Of a stretch of DNA of 64,000 nt, positions 24,441 through 35,046 are shown piece by piece; the first letter of the stretch is position 1, and each line of letters opens with the position of its first letter. Position numbers and translations under genes: made by a program. The notes under the pieces are model-generated. The model searched no databases. It was given only the letters and a program-made list of their open reading frames with translations, and was not told the origin of the DNA. This DNA comes from Ligustrum vulgare (taxonomy: Eukaryota; Streptophyta; Magnoliopsida; Lamiales; Oleaceae), in contig OY743179.1 in the NCBI GenBank assembly GCA_963555705.1, positions 24,988,192 through 25,052,191 on the forward strand. The letters are read 5' to 3'.

Positions 24441-25730
24441 GGCTATTTTTGTTGTAGTGAACTTACAAACGTTTGACATATTTAGTCCCTAACTAGAAAC
24501 GTTTGACATCTTTAGTCTCTAACATATTAATTCACTGTTTGAGACTCATTATTTCAAATAATGCCATTTGTAATTGTAATTTTTTGAAGAATTTGCGATT
24601 AAAAAGTAAGATTTTTTTTATTTACATCTAGATTATTTTAATGATTGAAAACATTTTTTTTTCAAAGATCATTTTCAACCGCACATTCTATCAATAAAAT
24701 AATCTATGAATTTTTGTTTTTTACTGACGTGTTGAACTATTATTGTGGTGAATTTTTGTTAAATCTTTTATTAACTTTAAAATCAAGAGTAAACTTCAAT
24801 TTTTCCCAAAAAAAAAAAAAAGAAAAAGAATAAACTTCAATTTTTTCGGTTCGATTTCAATTCGATCGATTCAGTTCCCTTTTTTGTCAGCCCCTAAATG
24901 TTTTTTGTTCAATTCCTAATTTTTTTTATCCAAATCAAATAGTGTGACATATTGTGGTTGAATTTTAATTAATCAAGCTCTGTAAATTAATAAATTACTA
25001 TTTGTTAAACCATTTATAAATTTATGTATAAATAATCTTATTTATTGAATGTGAGGTTTAAAATGAGTTTTAAATAAAAATGAAGTTTTTCAATCAATAA
25101 AATAATCTAAAAGTAAATAAATAAATAAAATCTTACTTTTTAATCGCAAATTCTCCAAAAAATTACAATTACAAATAGCATTATTTGGAATAATTAAAAT
25201 TACAATGTACGGTTAAAAATGAGTTTTGAGAAAAATGATGTTTTCAATCAATAAAATAAAATAGACGTAAATAAAAAAGATCTTATTTTTTAACAACAAA
25301 TTCTTCAAAAAATTAAAATTACAAATCGCATTATTTGAAATAATGGGTCTCAAACAGTGAATTAATATGTTAGGAATTAAAGATACCAAACGTTTGTAGG
25401 TTAGAGACTAAATACGTCAAACATTTGTAGGTTAGAAACTTATTAAGCCAAAATCTTTTCATTCCAGGGATGTTATCTGCATACAACCTTTCAATTAGAT
25501 GTAAAATAGGTGAAAAATTAAATAAAGACATAAATGTCCTTATGAAAATATTAAAAATAAGGTCAAATAGTGCAATTAACGGTTAAAATTAACAGAATAT
25601 AACGGCATGGACCATTTTTGCAACGTTTGGTGAATTTGAGGGTGTAAATGTCAAAATCTAAACGTTAGAGATTATTTTCGCAAGAAATCCAAACGTTAGG
25701 GACCATTTGTGCTATTTACCCTTCTCAATT

Positions 25731-26157
25731 TGAATTGTCCAGTTCAGTTCATCACTGTCAACGTACGAGATCCGTAAGATATTTCATGGAATTTTATCTT
25801 ATATTTTCAATTTTGGCAACTCAGCTTGTAGCACATACTTTTTAATGAGAAAAATAGGACTCGGCATGACTTTGTTGAATTTAGCATGATTAGCCCATGT
25901 TTGGTATATATTAAAATCATAATTTTAGTAAATTTTGACAAAATATAATGAAATATGTAGTAAAAAAGTTATTAATATTATAAAATATACAATTAAAATT
26001 AATTATTTACTTCAACTATAGATTAAAATTGATTTTTAATCAAAATCAAACATGGAAGTATATAGTATTCAAGGTACTAGAAAGAACAATACATATTTTA
26101 CTAATTAAAAATAAGAATTAAAATTGGCCATGTCAGTTTAGTTCTATGTAGCTTTTG
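25731..26157. other. AT-rich intergenic, no gene
   Basis: Nothing recognisable apart from the flanking TSDs of the Mutator-type element and the SINE. Confidence 0.6.
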
Positions 26158-26166
26158 CAAAGCTAG

Positions 26167-26660
26167 GACTTGGGGTGAGTGTAATTGGCAGTTTTGTTCG
26201 AGTTTCTCTTTTTATATGAGATAAAGATAAAATCTAGCATAGTATAAAGATGAAAATATTGATCAATTTAATAGAATTTGAACTACTCTTTTAACAATGT
26301 TGATATTTTAAAATGGACTCCAAAATTTTAATATGGTATCAGAGCTCATTAAACTCCAACAAGTAACTCGATCCGATAAAGATTAAAAAATGATTACAGG
26401 AATTTCAACACTGGTCTGCTCAAACGAACCACCATCTTGAGGGACATGTTAAGGAATAAAATCTTACATCATATAAAGATGAAAATATTGACCAATTTAT
26501 AAGGATTTAAGCTACTTCTCTTAATAAAATTGACATTTTAAAATAGACCTTCAAATATTAACATTACCCGTCTCAGGTTCGAATCCTACCCCTCTCCCCT
26601 ATATTCCCTTCAACCCCCTTTGATCCCGCTTTGTAGTTTAAAAATAAATAAATAAAATTA
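26167..26660 (+). mobile_element. tRNA-derived SINE, split by a TRIM
   Basis: CAAAGCTAG at 26158-26166 is repeated at 26661-26669, a 9-bp TSD. The SINE starts GACTTGGGGTGAGTGTAATT, which contains an A-box-like GTGAGTGTAATTGG. After the TRIM it resumes with GTCTCAGGTTCGAATCC, whose GGTTCGAATCC is a perfect pol III B box. It ends in an A/T-rich tail (AAAATAAATAAATAAAA). Without the TRIM it is about 147 bp. The position of A box, B box, tail and TSD is the usual plan of plant SINEs. Confidence 0.75.
26217..26563 (+). mobile_element. TRIM (terminal-repeat retrotransposon in miniature), copy 1
   Basis: Two LTRs of about 117 bp, 26217-26333 and 26447-26563, share TATAAAGATGAAAATATTGA and other words. 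The primer site TGGTATCAGAGC (26334-26345) follows the first and a purine tract (GAGGGACA) precedes the second. There is no coding capacity. It lies between the A box and the B box of the SINE. A clear TSD could not be fixed (TTATA versus TTACC). A related, split copy is at 44358-46867. Confidence 0.8.
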
Positions 26661-26820
26661 CAAAGCTAGATAAACATTTTAGATGAATATACAGTTTATA
26701 TCGAGTCACTTGAGTCGGGTAAATATAAAAATATTCAATTTTAAGGAAAATTTAAAATAATCTTCTTGTTCAAAATTTAGAGAAGATGGATGGAAAGCAT
26801 AAAAAAGATCAAAGAGCAAA

Positions 26821-29800
26821 GGGCAAATTACACTCAATCACACAATTAGATTTTAAATTTTTAAAACCAGATAATTATAAAGTATTTTGCTAAATCAGGT
26901 ATAAATCTCAATATAACTTCCCTCCCCAATTTTATCCTCTTCTTCTTAAACCAGTTCCTACGGAGACTCTCACGAGGAAGACACTCCCCTTCTCCATCTG
27001 AGCATTGATCCAACTGACGATAACTGTTTTAGCATCGAGCACGGCGCCTGGGACACCGCAGACGACGAAGACGAACATTCCGTCGAAGTGCAACGTGATG
27101 ATGAATACAAGAATCGAGATCTAATTGATAATCATGAGTAGGTGAATGAAGTGATTGAGGCTGGTGGCGACAGTGAAGAGGAGGATGACACACCGAGGCA
27201 CCAAGATGATATTCTCCAACTCCGTCTTAGTACGACGAAAAGGCAGAACTGGGTTCTTGATTGGGCCAAGATTTTAATCGGAATTGAAGACCACACGGTT
27301 GAACTACGATTTCTAGTCTTTGAATCAGACATTTAATTGGAAACCCGGGGGATTACGCGGATGATGCAGGGCACGAAACCTTGTTTTATTTGTGTATTTG
27401 TTGGTGGTTGTGGAGTGGAAGTGTGCCGGTGGTCGTGTTAAGTGGTGGTGGTGGTGGTGGTGTGATGGTCTTCTTCCTATGTGATTATGGTGCAATTAAT
27501 GTGGTATGTGTGATGGTAGGTTGAGGTGGGATTGCTGAGACAAATGTTGTGTCCTAGTGGCGAAGTTGGTGCAACGATGATGATGGTGGTTTCCTTAAAT
27601 CACTAACTATGCGATGGTCGTGTTATAGTTGGTTGGTGTTGGTGGTGGCAGGATGGATAGTAAGATCCAAGGGTGGTGGCAGTAGTGCGGCAGTGTCGAG
27701 GTGGTGGTGACTGCCCATGGTGATGGGCGGCAGTGGACGGTGGAGGTGGTTAGTGGTGAATAAAATTACAATTGTAACTAATTACAAATTGAAATAAAGT
27801 TACAATTACAATTAATTACAAATTGAGATAAAGTTACATTTGTATTTCCGACGGTGGTCCGACGACGTTTGTGGTTGTGACTGAGCTTTGGTTGTGCGAC
27901 TGCGAAGGTGGTGGTGGTGGTGGTGGTGGTCGTGGTGAGACAGCAATTAAAATTACATTTGTAATTAATTACAAATTGAAATAAAATTACAATTTTATTT
28001 TCAATGGTGGTCCGATAATGATGATTGTGTCGGTGGATGATTACAAATTATACTAACGTAATGAATCGTAAATGACATTATATTTTACTAATTCATAAGT
28101 TACAATTGTTGTTACTAAGGTGAATGTAATTAACTTAATTAATTTTAGCAAAAAAAATTCATGTTTTACAAATTCATTAGTTACAATTGTAATTAATTAC
28201 CAAATTGAAATAAAGTTAAATTGTAATTAGTTATAAAATTGAAAGAAATTTATAAGTTGTAATTCATTATATAATGTAATTAAGTTACAATTTTATTAAT
28301 TGTAAAATTGAAATAAAATTAGAATTGTAAATCAATATAGAATGTAATTAAGTTGCAACTACAGTTGTAATTAAGGTAAATGTAACTAATTAAATTAAAA
28401 AAAAATCACGTTCTACAAAATTCATTAGTTACAATTGTAATTAATCGCATAATTGAAATAAAGTTACAGTTGTAATTAAATACAATTTGTGACTAATTTA
28501 ATTAATTTTAAAAGAAAGAAAAATGAATTTCGAGTGACCTGTAATACATACAATTAAGTTACAATAGTAATTAATTAGTTATATTTGTAATTGATTATAA
28601 AATTGAAATTAATTTACAATTGTAATTAATTACAAAATGTATTTTATTACTGAATGCAATTAAGTAACAATTGTAATTAATTATAAATTGTAACTAATTC
28701 AAATAATTTTAAAATAAAAATGAAATCTTTGAGTGACTTTTAATATACAATTACAATTAAGTTGCACTTGTAATTAATTCAATTATTTCATCAATTAAAC
28801 TTGTCATCTTTTTCACTTTTTTTTCTAAATTCATCAGTTACAATTATAATTATAAATATAATTAATTTTAATTTGTAACTAGTTCAATTATCATTATAAA
28901 TAATTCTCCTATTGGGGGAGAGATTTTTCCAATTTTTTTTTATCAAATAATGTTAAAACAACCTCCCAACTAAAAGTTACAATTGTAATTAATTGTTAAC
29001 AGTAATTCATTACACAATGTAATTAAGTTGCAATGGTTAATGTTTCAATTACTTGTAGCAAAAAATATGTTTTTGTTTGATTTTTTTTTTTTTATGTAGT
29101 TGTGGTGGTGAGACGGTGGTGGTTGTGTGGTGTTGTTGAGATGATGGTGGTAGTGGTGGTGGTGATGGTGGTGGTGATATTGAGATTTAATTGTATTTGT
29201 ATTTAATTATAAAATGAAATAAAGTTACAATTGTAATTAATTATAAAATTGAAATAAGTTAAAATTGTATTTTTTACGGTGGTTGTGGCAGTGACTGATT
29301 ACAAATTAGGTGGTGGTGTTTAATTGTAATTGTAGTTAACTTTACAATTGTAACTAATTACAAATTGAAATAAAGTTCAAATTCATAAGTAACAATTGTA
29401 ATAAATTACAAAATTGAAATGAGTTACAATTGTATTTTCGATGGGTGGTTGTTGCGGTGGCTGATGAGGCGGTGATCGATAGTGGTTGTGGTAATTAATT
29501 ACAATTGTAGTTAAATTTACAATTGTAACTAATTACAAATTGAAATAAAGTCTTAATTCATAAGTTACAATTGTAATTAATTACAAAATTGAAATAAGTT
29601 ACAATTGTATTTTCGACGGTGTTTGTGGTGGTGGCTAATTGCAAATTAGGCGGTGATCGGTGGTGGTGATGGTAATAAATTGCAATTGTAGTTAAATTTA
29701 CAATTGTAACTAATTACAAATTGAAATAAAGTTACAATTGTAATTAATTACAGGCCTTAATTCTGAATTGAAAAAATATACCTGATTTTGAAAATTATTT

Positions 29801-29877
29801 TGATACTTTTGTAATTAGTTAGAAAACACCTGATTACAAAAATTTTCAAATCTATATATTTGTAATTGTGTTAACCC
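26821..29877 (+). mobile_element. Mutator-like 3-kb element, complete copy C
   Basis: It runs from GGGCAAATTACACTCAATC to the complement of GGGTTAACACAATTAC. The ends form an imperfect inverted repeat of about 80-100 bp. The first 560 bp carry a RING E3 gene fragment, followed by GGTGGT-rich sequence and many TTACAATTGTAATTAATTAC units. No transposase is present. A matching TSD was not found (AAGAGCAAA versus AACAATGAA), so the true ends or a later deletion remain open. The gene cargo makes it Pack-MULE-like; the superfamily is inferred. Confidence 0.7.
26953..27376 (+). pseudogene. Captured fragment of a plant RING-type E3 ubiquitin ligase gene
   Basis: From 26953 a frame reads SSYGDSHEEDTPLLHLS and continues acidic (DDNCFSIEHGAWDTADDEDE) to a TAG at 27139-27141. 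It resumes with EVIEAGGDSEEEDDTPRH, VLDWAKILIGIEDHTVELR, and after a one-frame shift IGNPGDYADDAGHE. In plant RING-H2 ligases of the Praja-like group a DWAEILMGLEDNS segment is followed by YIGNPGDYVD.AGYE, upstream of the RING. The fragment stops before the RING domain, so it has no ligase activity. Stop, frameshift and location inside a transposon show it is cargo. A second copy is at 3583-4010. Confidence 0.7.
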
Positions 29878-29933
29878 AACAATGAAGACACTCTATTAGC
29901 CTCAGCACTTTTCTCCTCCCGATCATGTCAAGG

Positions 29934-30269
29934 TAGTGATGGCAACGGGGCGGGTTCGAGTCGGGTCCCCCCGACCCGTGCCCAGCCCCGCGAGAATTTT
30001 TCAATTTCAAACCCACCCCGCGACCCGCGAATTTCGGGTCGGGGCAGGTCAACCTACCCACCCCGTTTAATTTTTTTTTTATTTTTTCGGTATTTTTTTT
30101 ATTTTTTTCCTTATTAATTTTTATTAATTTATTTAATCGGGACGGGTTCGGGTTGGGACAACCAAACCCGTACCCGCCCCACGACCCACCCGGGTCGGGG
30201 GAAGTCACCCCATACCCGCCCTGCCGACCCGCGGGGCGGGTTCGGGTAAGGGTTTTTTTGCCATCTCTA
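29934..30269. mobile_element. hAT MITE, TAGTGATGGC family (copy 1)
   Basis: Ends are TAGTGATGGCAACGGGG and TTTTTTTGCCATCTCTA. TGTCAAGG (29926-29933) and TGTCACGG (30270-30277) form an 8-bp TSD with one mismatch. The ends are rich in CGGGTTCGGG/CCCGACCCG words. A relative in opposite orientation is at 54828-55083. Confidence 0.85.
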
Positions 30270-30277
30270 TGTCACGG

Positions 30278-33087
30278 AGAGTAGAAAAAATTCAAAATTG
30301 GCCAATGTTATCTTAACAAACTAAAATATGCTCTTCAAGAAAAATCAAATCATAGATTTTCTCCCACTAGAAAAGTCATTGAGATTATGATCATACCTAA
30401 AAGATAACGGATTCCATAATACGAATATAGTTCCTCGTTAGTTCATTTTAATTCTCAAAGTACCAAGATATTGATCAGCAATTTGATCTCACCCATTGAT
30501 ATCTCAAAGAATTTCAAGTTAATAATCGAAATCCATTATCCGATTAGGATTAAGGTCTCACGTACGATAGTCACGTGAATTTAAGTTTGTGTGATTAATG
30601 TCACAAATTAATTTCACGTGATCCCGTCCAATACGTTCCAAACAAACTTTCAATTTTATTACTAAAGTCAAAGATAGACTTTAATAAAACGAGACGATCT
30701 TTTCAAAATAAATTGTCCATATTTATTTACTGATCGTTGACGTTAATTTTAGATTGAATTACAAATTGAATCTTTCTGCGTTTAACAATTTAAACACACA
30801 ATTTGTAATACCAAATTAATCAATGGACAAATGCAACATCATATTAATACAATCAATTGATATTTTATTTAAAATATCGTAAATTATACTTTATTGACAT
30901 ATATAATTCCAACATTAACGTCATAAAAACATCGAATGAATTCTAATATTCTATAATTAATAATTGGTAATATCAAGTATCCGCCATAAATTCACGTACC
31001 GTTTGCGCATTTAAAAGCTACTTATTTAAGCACTGAGGAAGAATAAATGAGCATTTGTTGGTCAAAATTCATTGAGTAAAGAACAATTAATCTCCCCTTT
31101 AATAATTGAAGATCTCTTTAATTGAGATCATTAAAGTCACATTTACTGCATTTAATACTATGCCTATTTTTCTAGAAATGAGTTAGTATTCCAATACAGA
31201 TCTGAACTTATATCATTATTATCTCTGGTCTTTATTCAAAAGGGAAAATGACACTATTAGATCATGTTCTATTTACTGTTTTGAGATCGTTTTTCGTTTT
31301 TATTTTCGAAAAACATTAAAAACGCGTTTTCTTTACCATTTTTGAAAACGCATTTTGAAAAATCAAATAAATAAAAAAAAAAAAAAATTTGTACACAAAA
31401 CGCAAAACGCCCAAAACGAGGTTTTGGGCGTTTTTGTGTATATTTTAATAAAAAATGTTCAAAATGCTATAAAACGCGTTTTGAGAATTATTTTTTTTTA
31501 AAAAAAAATTATCTTAACTTGGAATTAAGTTTAATATAAAGTTTTTATTTATTTATTTATTTATTTATTTGTATTACTATTTTTTTTTTAAAATTATCCT
31601 AACTTGGAACTAACCCTAAATAAAGATTTTTTTTCTTGAAAAATTATCCTTACTTGGAATTAAACTTAAATAAAGTTTTACTGAATTTAATATCAATATT
31701 GCAAAAAAAAAAAAAAAAAATACCGAACCTGACCAAGTTGTGTTAATATAGATCTTAATGCTCACATTAGTGTATTGCATGTAATCATATTTTCAGTGTA
31801 TTGTGGAAGGAAAATTGAGTTTGACCTAGTAGTATTCTGTAAGCAAATTAATTAAAAATAGTTTAAGTAATATTCTGCAAAATTTCAAACAGAACGTGTT
31901 TTCCTATTTTTCATTTTCAAAAACAGTTTTCAGAAATGACAAACCAAACGCTTTTTCAGCAAATTTGAAAACAAAAATAAAAACAGGAAATACAAAACAT
32001 TTTCGAAAATAAAAATACAAAATAAAATACAATCTTGTTTTCATGTTCCTACATTTTTATCACAACGAATAATTAATAAATATTAGAAGCACAGTTTGGG
32101 AAACGAGAATTAGACGATATTAGTGATAGCAATTTCACTGTTTTAAGTAATAATTCTATAAAATACAAGAGAAAAGTATAATATTTTTTAATGAAATAAA
32201 TATTGTTAGTTTATTTAGTCCAATTGAAATTTTAAGAAATATTAGTAACTAAATTAATTAATTAACCTAATAATAAGAAGATTCTAATCATTAAAATAAG
32301 GAATCCAAAGATTCCCAAGGAGACATTAAAATAATGAAACAAATAAATAAAAAATATCAAACAAACCACTATTCCAATGAAATGGAAAATGATTTGAAAT
32401 AATTTTTGTTTGTATTTATTAAAAATGGGAAAATAAACTGAAAATATATATATTCAGAAAATTTAATAAACCTAGGTAAATATAACAGGGGACCACATGT
32501 ATAGTATAAACAACATGTAATATAATCCAAATGTAATAGTCGTACATGAATTCATAATTCGTTCAATTAAAATGTCTAATTAAAATAATACAAAGTACAA
32601 ACAATGATAAAATATTTAAGAGAAACTGTTGTTAATTAAAATAAAATAAAAAATTAAGAATCACCTCTATAGTAATAAATTAAATCTAAATTTTCAACTG
32701 AATTAAATCTTTTAAATGTATTTTCAACTTACAAATTTAGTCAATCCATGTGTTAGTTTTATCGGTCAACTTACAATTTTTGTTAGGTAGCCTCGTGGAG
32801 TTCAAATGGAGTGCTTGACTGCACTGGAATATAAGTGACCCAATTGCCGCAATGGAAGGTTAATGGCCTAAATGCAAGTGTGGTTAAAGTTAGTGAACGT
32901 CAGTGCAATTAATCAACTTTTAATTGATTTTCTTCCCTTTTCCATTTTTATTATTTGGAGAAACTAATTATTGGCTAGAAGAAGGGATATATTCATTCAT
33001 ATTTGAAAAATAGAAGTTGAAAAAGGTCGAGATGAGAGTTCGAACGAAATTCTATACTTAGCAATAAGTTTCAATGGGAATATAAAG
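30278..33087. other. AT-rich intergenic with a possible foldback MITE
   Basis: No gene was found. 31245-32045 has inverted similarity at its margins (ATTTTCGAAAAACATT at 31301 and AAAACATTTTCGAAAAT at 31995) and a strong small hairpin in between (31404-31434: AAAACGCCCAAAAC, 3-nt loop, exact complement). Homopolymer A runs occur at 31373-31386 and 31704-31721. The remainder is featureless. Confidence 0.45.
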
Positions 33088-33088
33088 T

Positions 33089-33089
<1 letters not shown>

Positions 33090-33122
<33 letters not shown>
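33090..33122. repeat. Poly(T) tract, 33 bp
   Basis: An unbroken T run, one of the longest homopolymers in the window. It could be the reverse of a retroposon A tail, but no element was identified next to it. Confidence 0.9.
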
Positions 33123-33299
33123 CTAAAAAGGAAAAAAAAAGTTCAAACTTTACTGTAAAATATTGATATGAATCAGAATCTTGCAAAATATAAGTCAAGG
33201 CTTAAGTTTAAGTCATATATATTTGAATTCGTGCTTTAATTACTGTTTTATTCTAAGTTTACATTTAAAATTATATTTTGTTCTACTAATACGCTCATA

Positions 33300-35030
33300 T
33301 TCGTATATTAATTATCAACTAGTATTTCACTCGTGCTATGCACTGTCATTTGTTACTCATATATATATATATATATATCGATTTTATATCTTAACATATG
33401 AAATGAATATTTAATTAAAAACGAAAAACGAAGGAAGATAATTAATTACAAAAAAATGTTCAATTACACATATATACCTTAATTTTTTTTACGGTTTTTA
33501 TGTTTACCGTTCCAAGAAATTTATTAAAATGAAAATGAAGAAAAAATAAATCGATGAACGTTTCCATTTTATTCTCTTTCATTTTCTATTTTTAAAGAAA
33601 AATATATATGTAATACTGACAACGTTTTATTCTTTTTTTTGCGAATTAAAAAAGATTATTATTAATTTCCATATGCTAACACATGAAATGAATATTTAAT
33701 TAAGAATGAGAAACAAAGGAAGACAATTAATTACAAAAAGATTATTATTCTTTTTTTTTTACGATTTGTATGTTTGCTATTCCCAGAATTTTCTTTAAAA
33801 ATTATAATTTAAATTGACTTAAAGCTTATGTGAGGAAACAAAATTACATTTAAAAAGAATTTGTAATAAGTGAAAAAATAGATATATCTATAATGTATGT
33901 CCAGAATTTTATTAAAATGAAAATGAAAAAAAAAATATAAATCGATGAACGCTACTATTTTATTCTCTTTCATTTTAGATTTTTAAATAAATAAATATTT
34001 ACGTGATATTGACAACTTTTTTAAAAAAAGAAAAAAAAAATTGTAATTAATTTTAGAGAGGGAAAGGCAGACCAAGAAATTTTGCGACGATCTGATCTTT
34101 GAGACGATTTTACGGAAAATATATTTTTAGTAAAACTCTCACTTGTTATCTTGTATTAATCTTCTAGTAAAGATTTTCAATTCGACACCCATATAACATA
34201 TTTTTTAGATTTTAAAATAGTACAATAATTATTAAAAAAAGAATAATAATGAATACAAAAAATAGTATTAAATAAATTAAATGATATAATTTAAAATTAA
34301 TGAAATATTGAGTAAAATTAAAAAAATATAAAAACTTTTACAGTTGATATTTGAGATGATTTTACGGATAATGTGTTTATAATTTGTTCTTTCTTGTTAA
34401 CTTGTATTAAATTTCTCGTTGAAATATTCAATTTGACACTCATATTTTATATTTTTTGACTTAAATATAGTAAAATAATTATCAAGTGAATAATAACTAT
34501 TACAAAAATAAAAAAAATAAAAAAAAATTAATAAATTAAAATCTTAATGCCATCAATATCATAGCACGAATTCTAATGTTATGTATCATAATAATTGCTA
34601 AAATATTTATTACATTATTTTTTTGTACATATTTTAAGATTTAGAAAGTAATTTTGACCAGAAAACTATGTGCATGTTATTTTTGGCATGAACTTTGTTT
34701 ATATATATATATATATATATATATAGATTACATATTTTTCGACTTAAATGTAATCAAATAATTATCAAGTGAATAATAAGTATTAAAAACAAAAAATAGT
34801 TTATACGTTAAAATAAATTAAAATATTGATATCATTAATAGCATATCACGAATTCTAATGCTATGTACCATAATAATTGGTAAAATATTTATTTATTTAT
34901 TTATTTATTTTTGCATATTATTTTTTTACATAGAATTTCAGATTTAGAAAGTCATTTTGGACGGGAAACTATGTGCGTGCTTTTTTTGCATAGACTTTAT
35001 TTTTATATATGTATAGATTTTACAATTTTT
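33300..35030. repeat. Cluster of diverged duplicated blocks
   Basis: Several blocks occur twice in direct order: GAAATGAATATTTAATTAA (about 33401 and 33685), AAATCGATGAACG (33549 and 33938) with TTTTATTCTCTTTCATTTT, GATTTTACGG with AACTTGTATTAA (34106 and 34358) and CACGAATTCTAATG (34565 and 34848) with TACCATAATAATTG. AT microsatellites sit at 33359-33378 and 34700-34725. It looks like an old tandem expansion, perhaps of one repeat element. No termini or coding sequence were seen. Confidence 0.6.
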
Positions 35031-35046
35031 TGTTAGTCGAAGAAAC

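Larger units (their letters stand above)
20963..24459. mobile_element. CACTA (En/Spm) non-autonomous transposon with gene cargo
   Basis: Both ends read CACTACAACAAAAA inward. The flanking AAC (20960-20962 and 24460-24462) is a perfect 3-bp TSD as known for CACTA elements. Both subterminal regions are packed with GTTGCAAAAGG-type repeats (20980-21390 and 23912-24440), which in this superfamily are transposase binding sites. The interior has no transposase. It has a GC-rich genic-looking part (21419-21830), a tandem repeat (22042-22370), a captured LRR-kinase exon (22497-22596) and a purine-rich part (22717-23340). It inserted in the left arm of the Mutator-type element. Confidence 0.92.
20668..25721. 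mobile_element. Foldback Mutator-type element with 9-bp TSD, interrupted by a CACTA element
   Basis: Ends are GGGTAAACAGTACAAAT and the complement of GGGTAAATAGCACAAAT. TTCTCAATT at 20659-20667 is repeated at 25722-25730, a perfect 9-bp TSD typical of Mutator-like transposons. Without the CACTA insert the element is about 1.55 kb. Most of it is a long inverted repeat: 20668-20962 plus 24463-24660 pairs with about 25230-25721. No transposase was seen, so it is non-autonomous. Within it, 25055-25360 holds two tandem units of about 155 bp containing TCAATCAATAAAATAA. Confidence 0.88.

Noticed and set aside
26573..26583. tRNA gene, because of GGTTCGAATCC
   Set aside because: No acceptor stem or anticodon arm is present. 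The B box belongs to a SINE with A-rich tail and TSD.
27142..27336. Small acidic host protein
   Set aside because: It is the middle of a RING ligase fragment carried by a transposon, preceded by an in-frame stop and followed by a frameshift.
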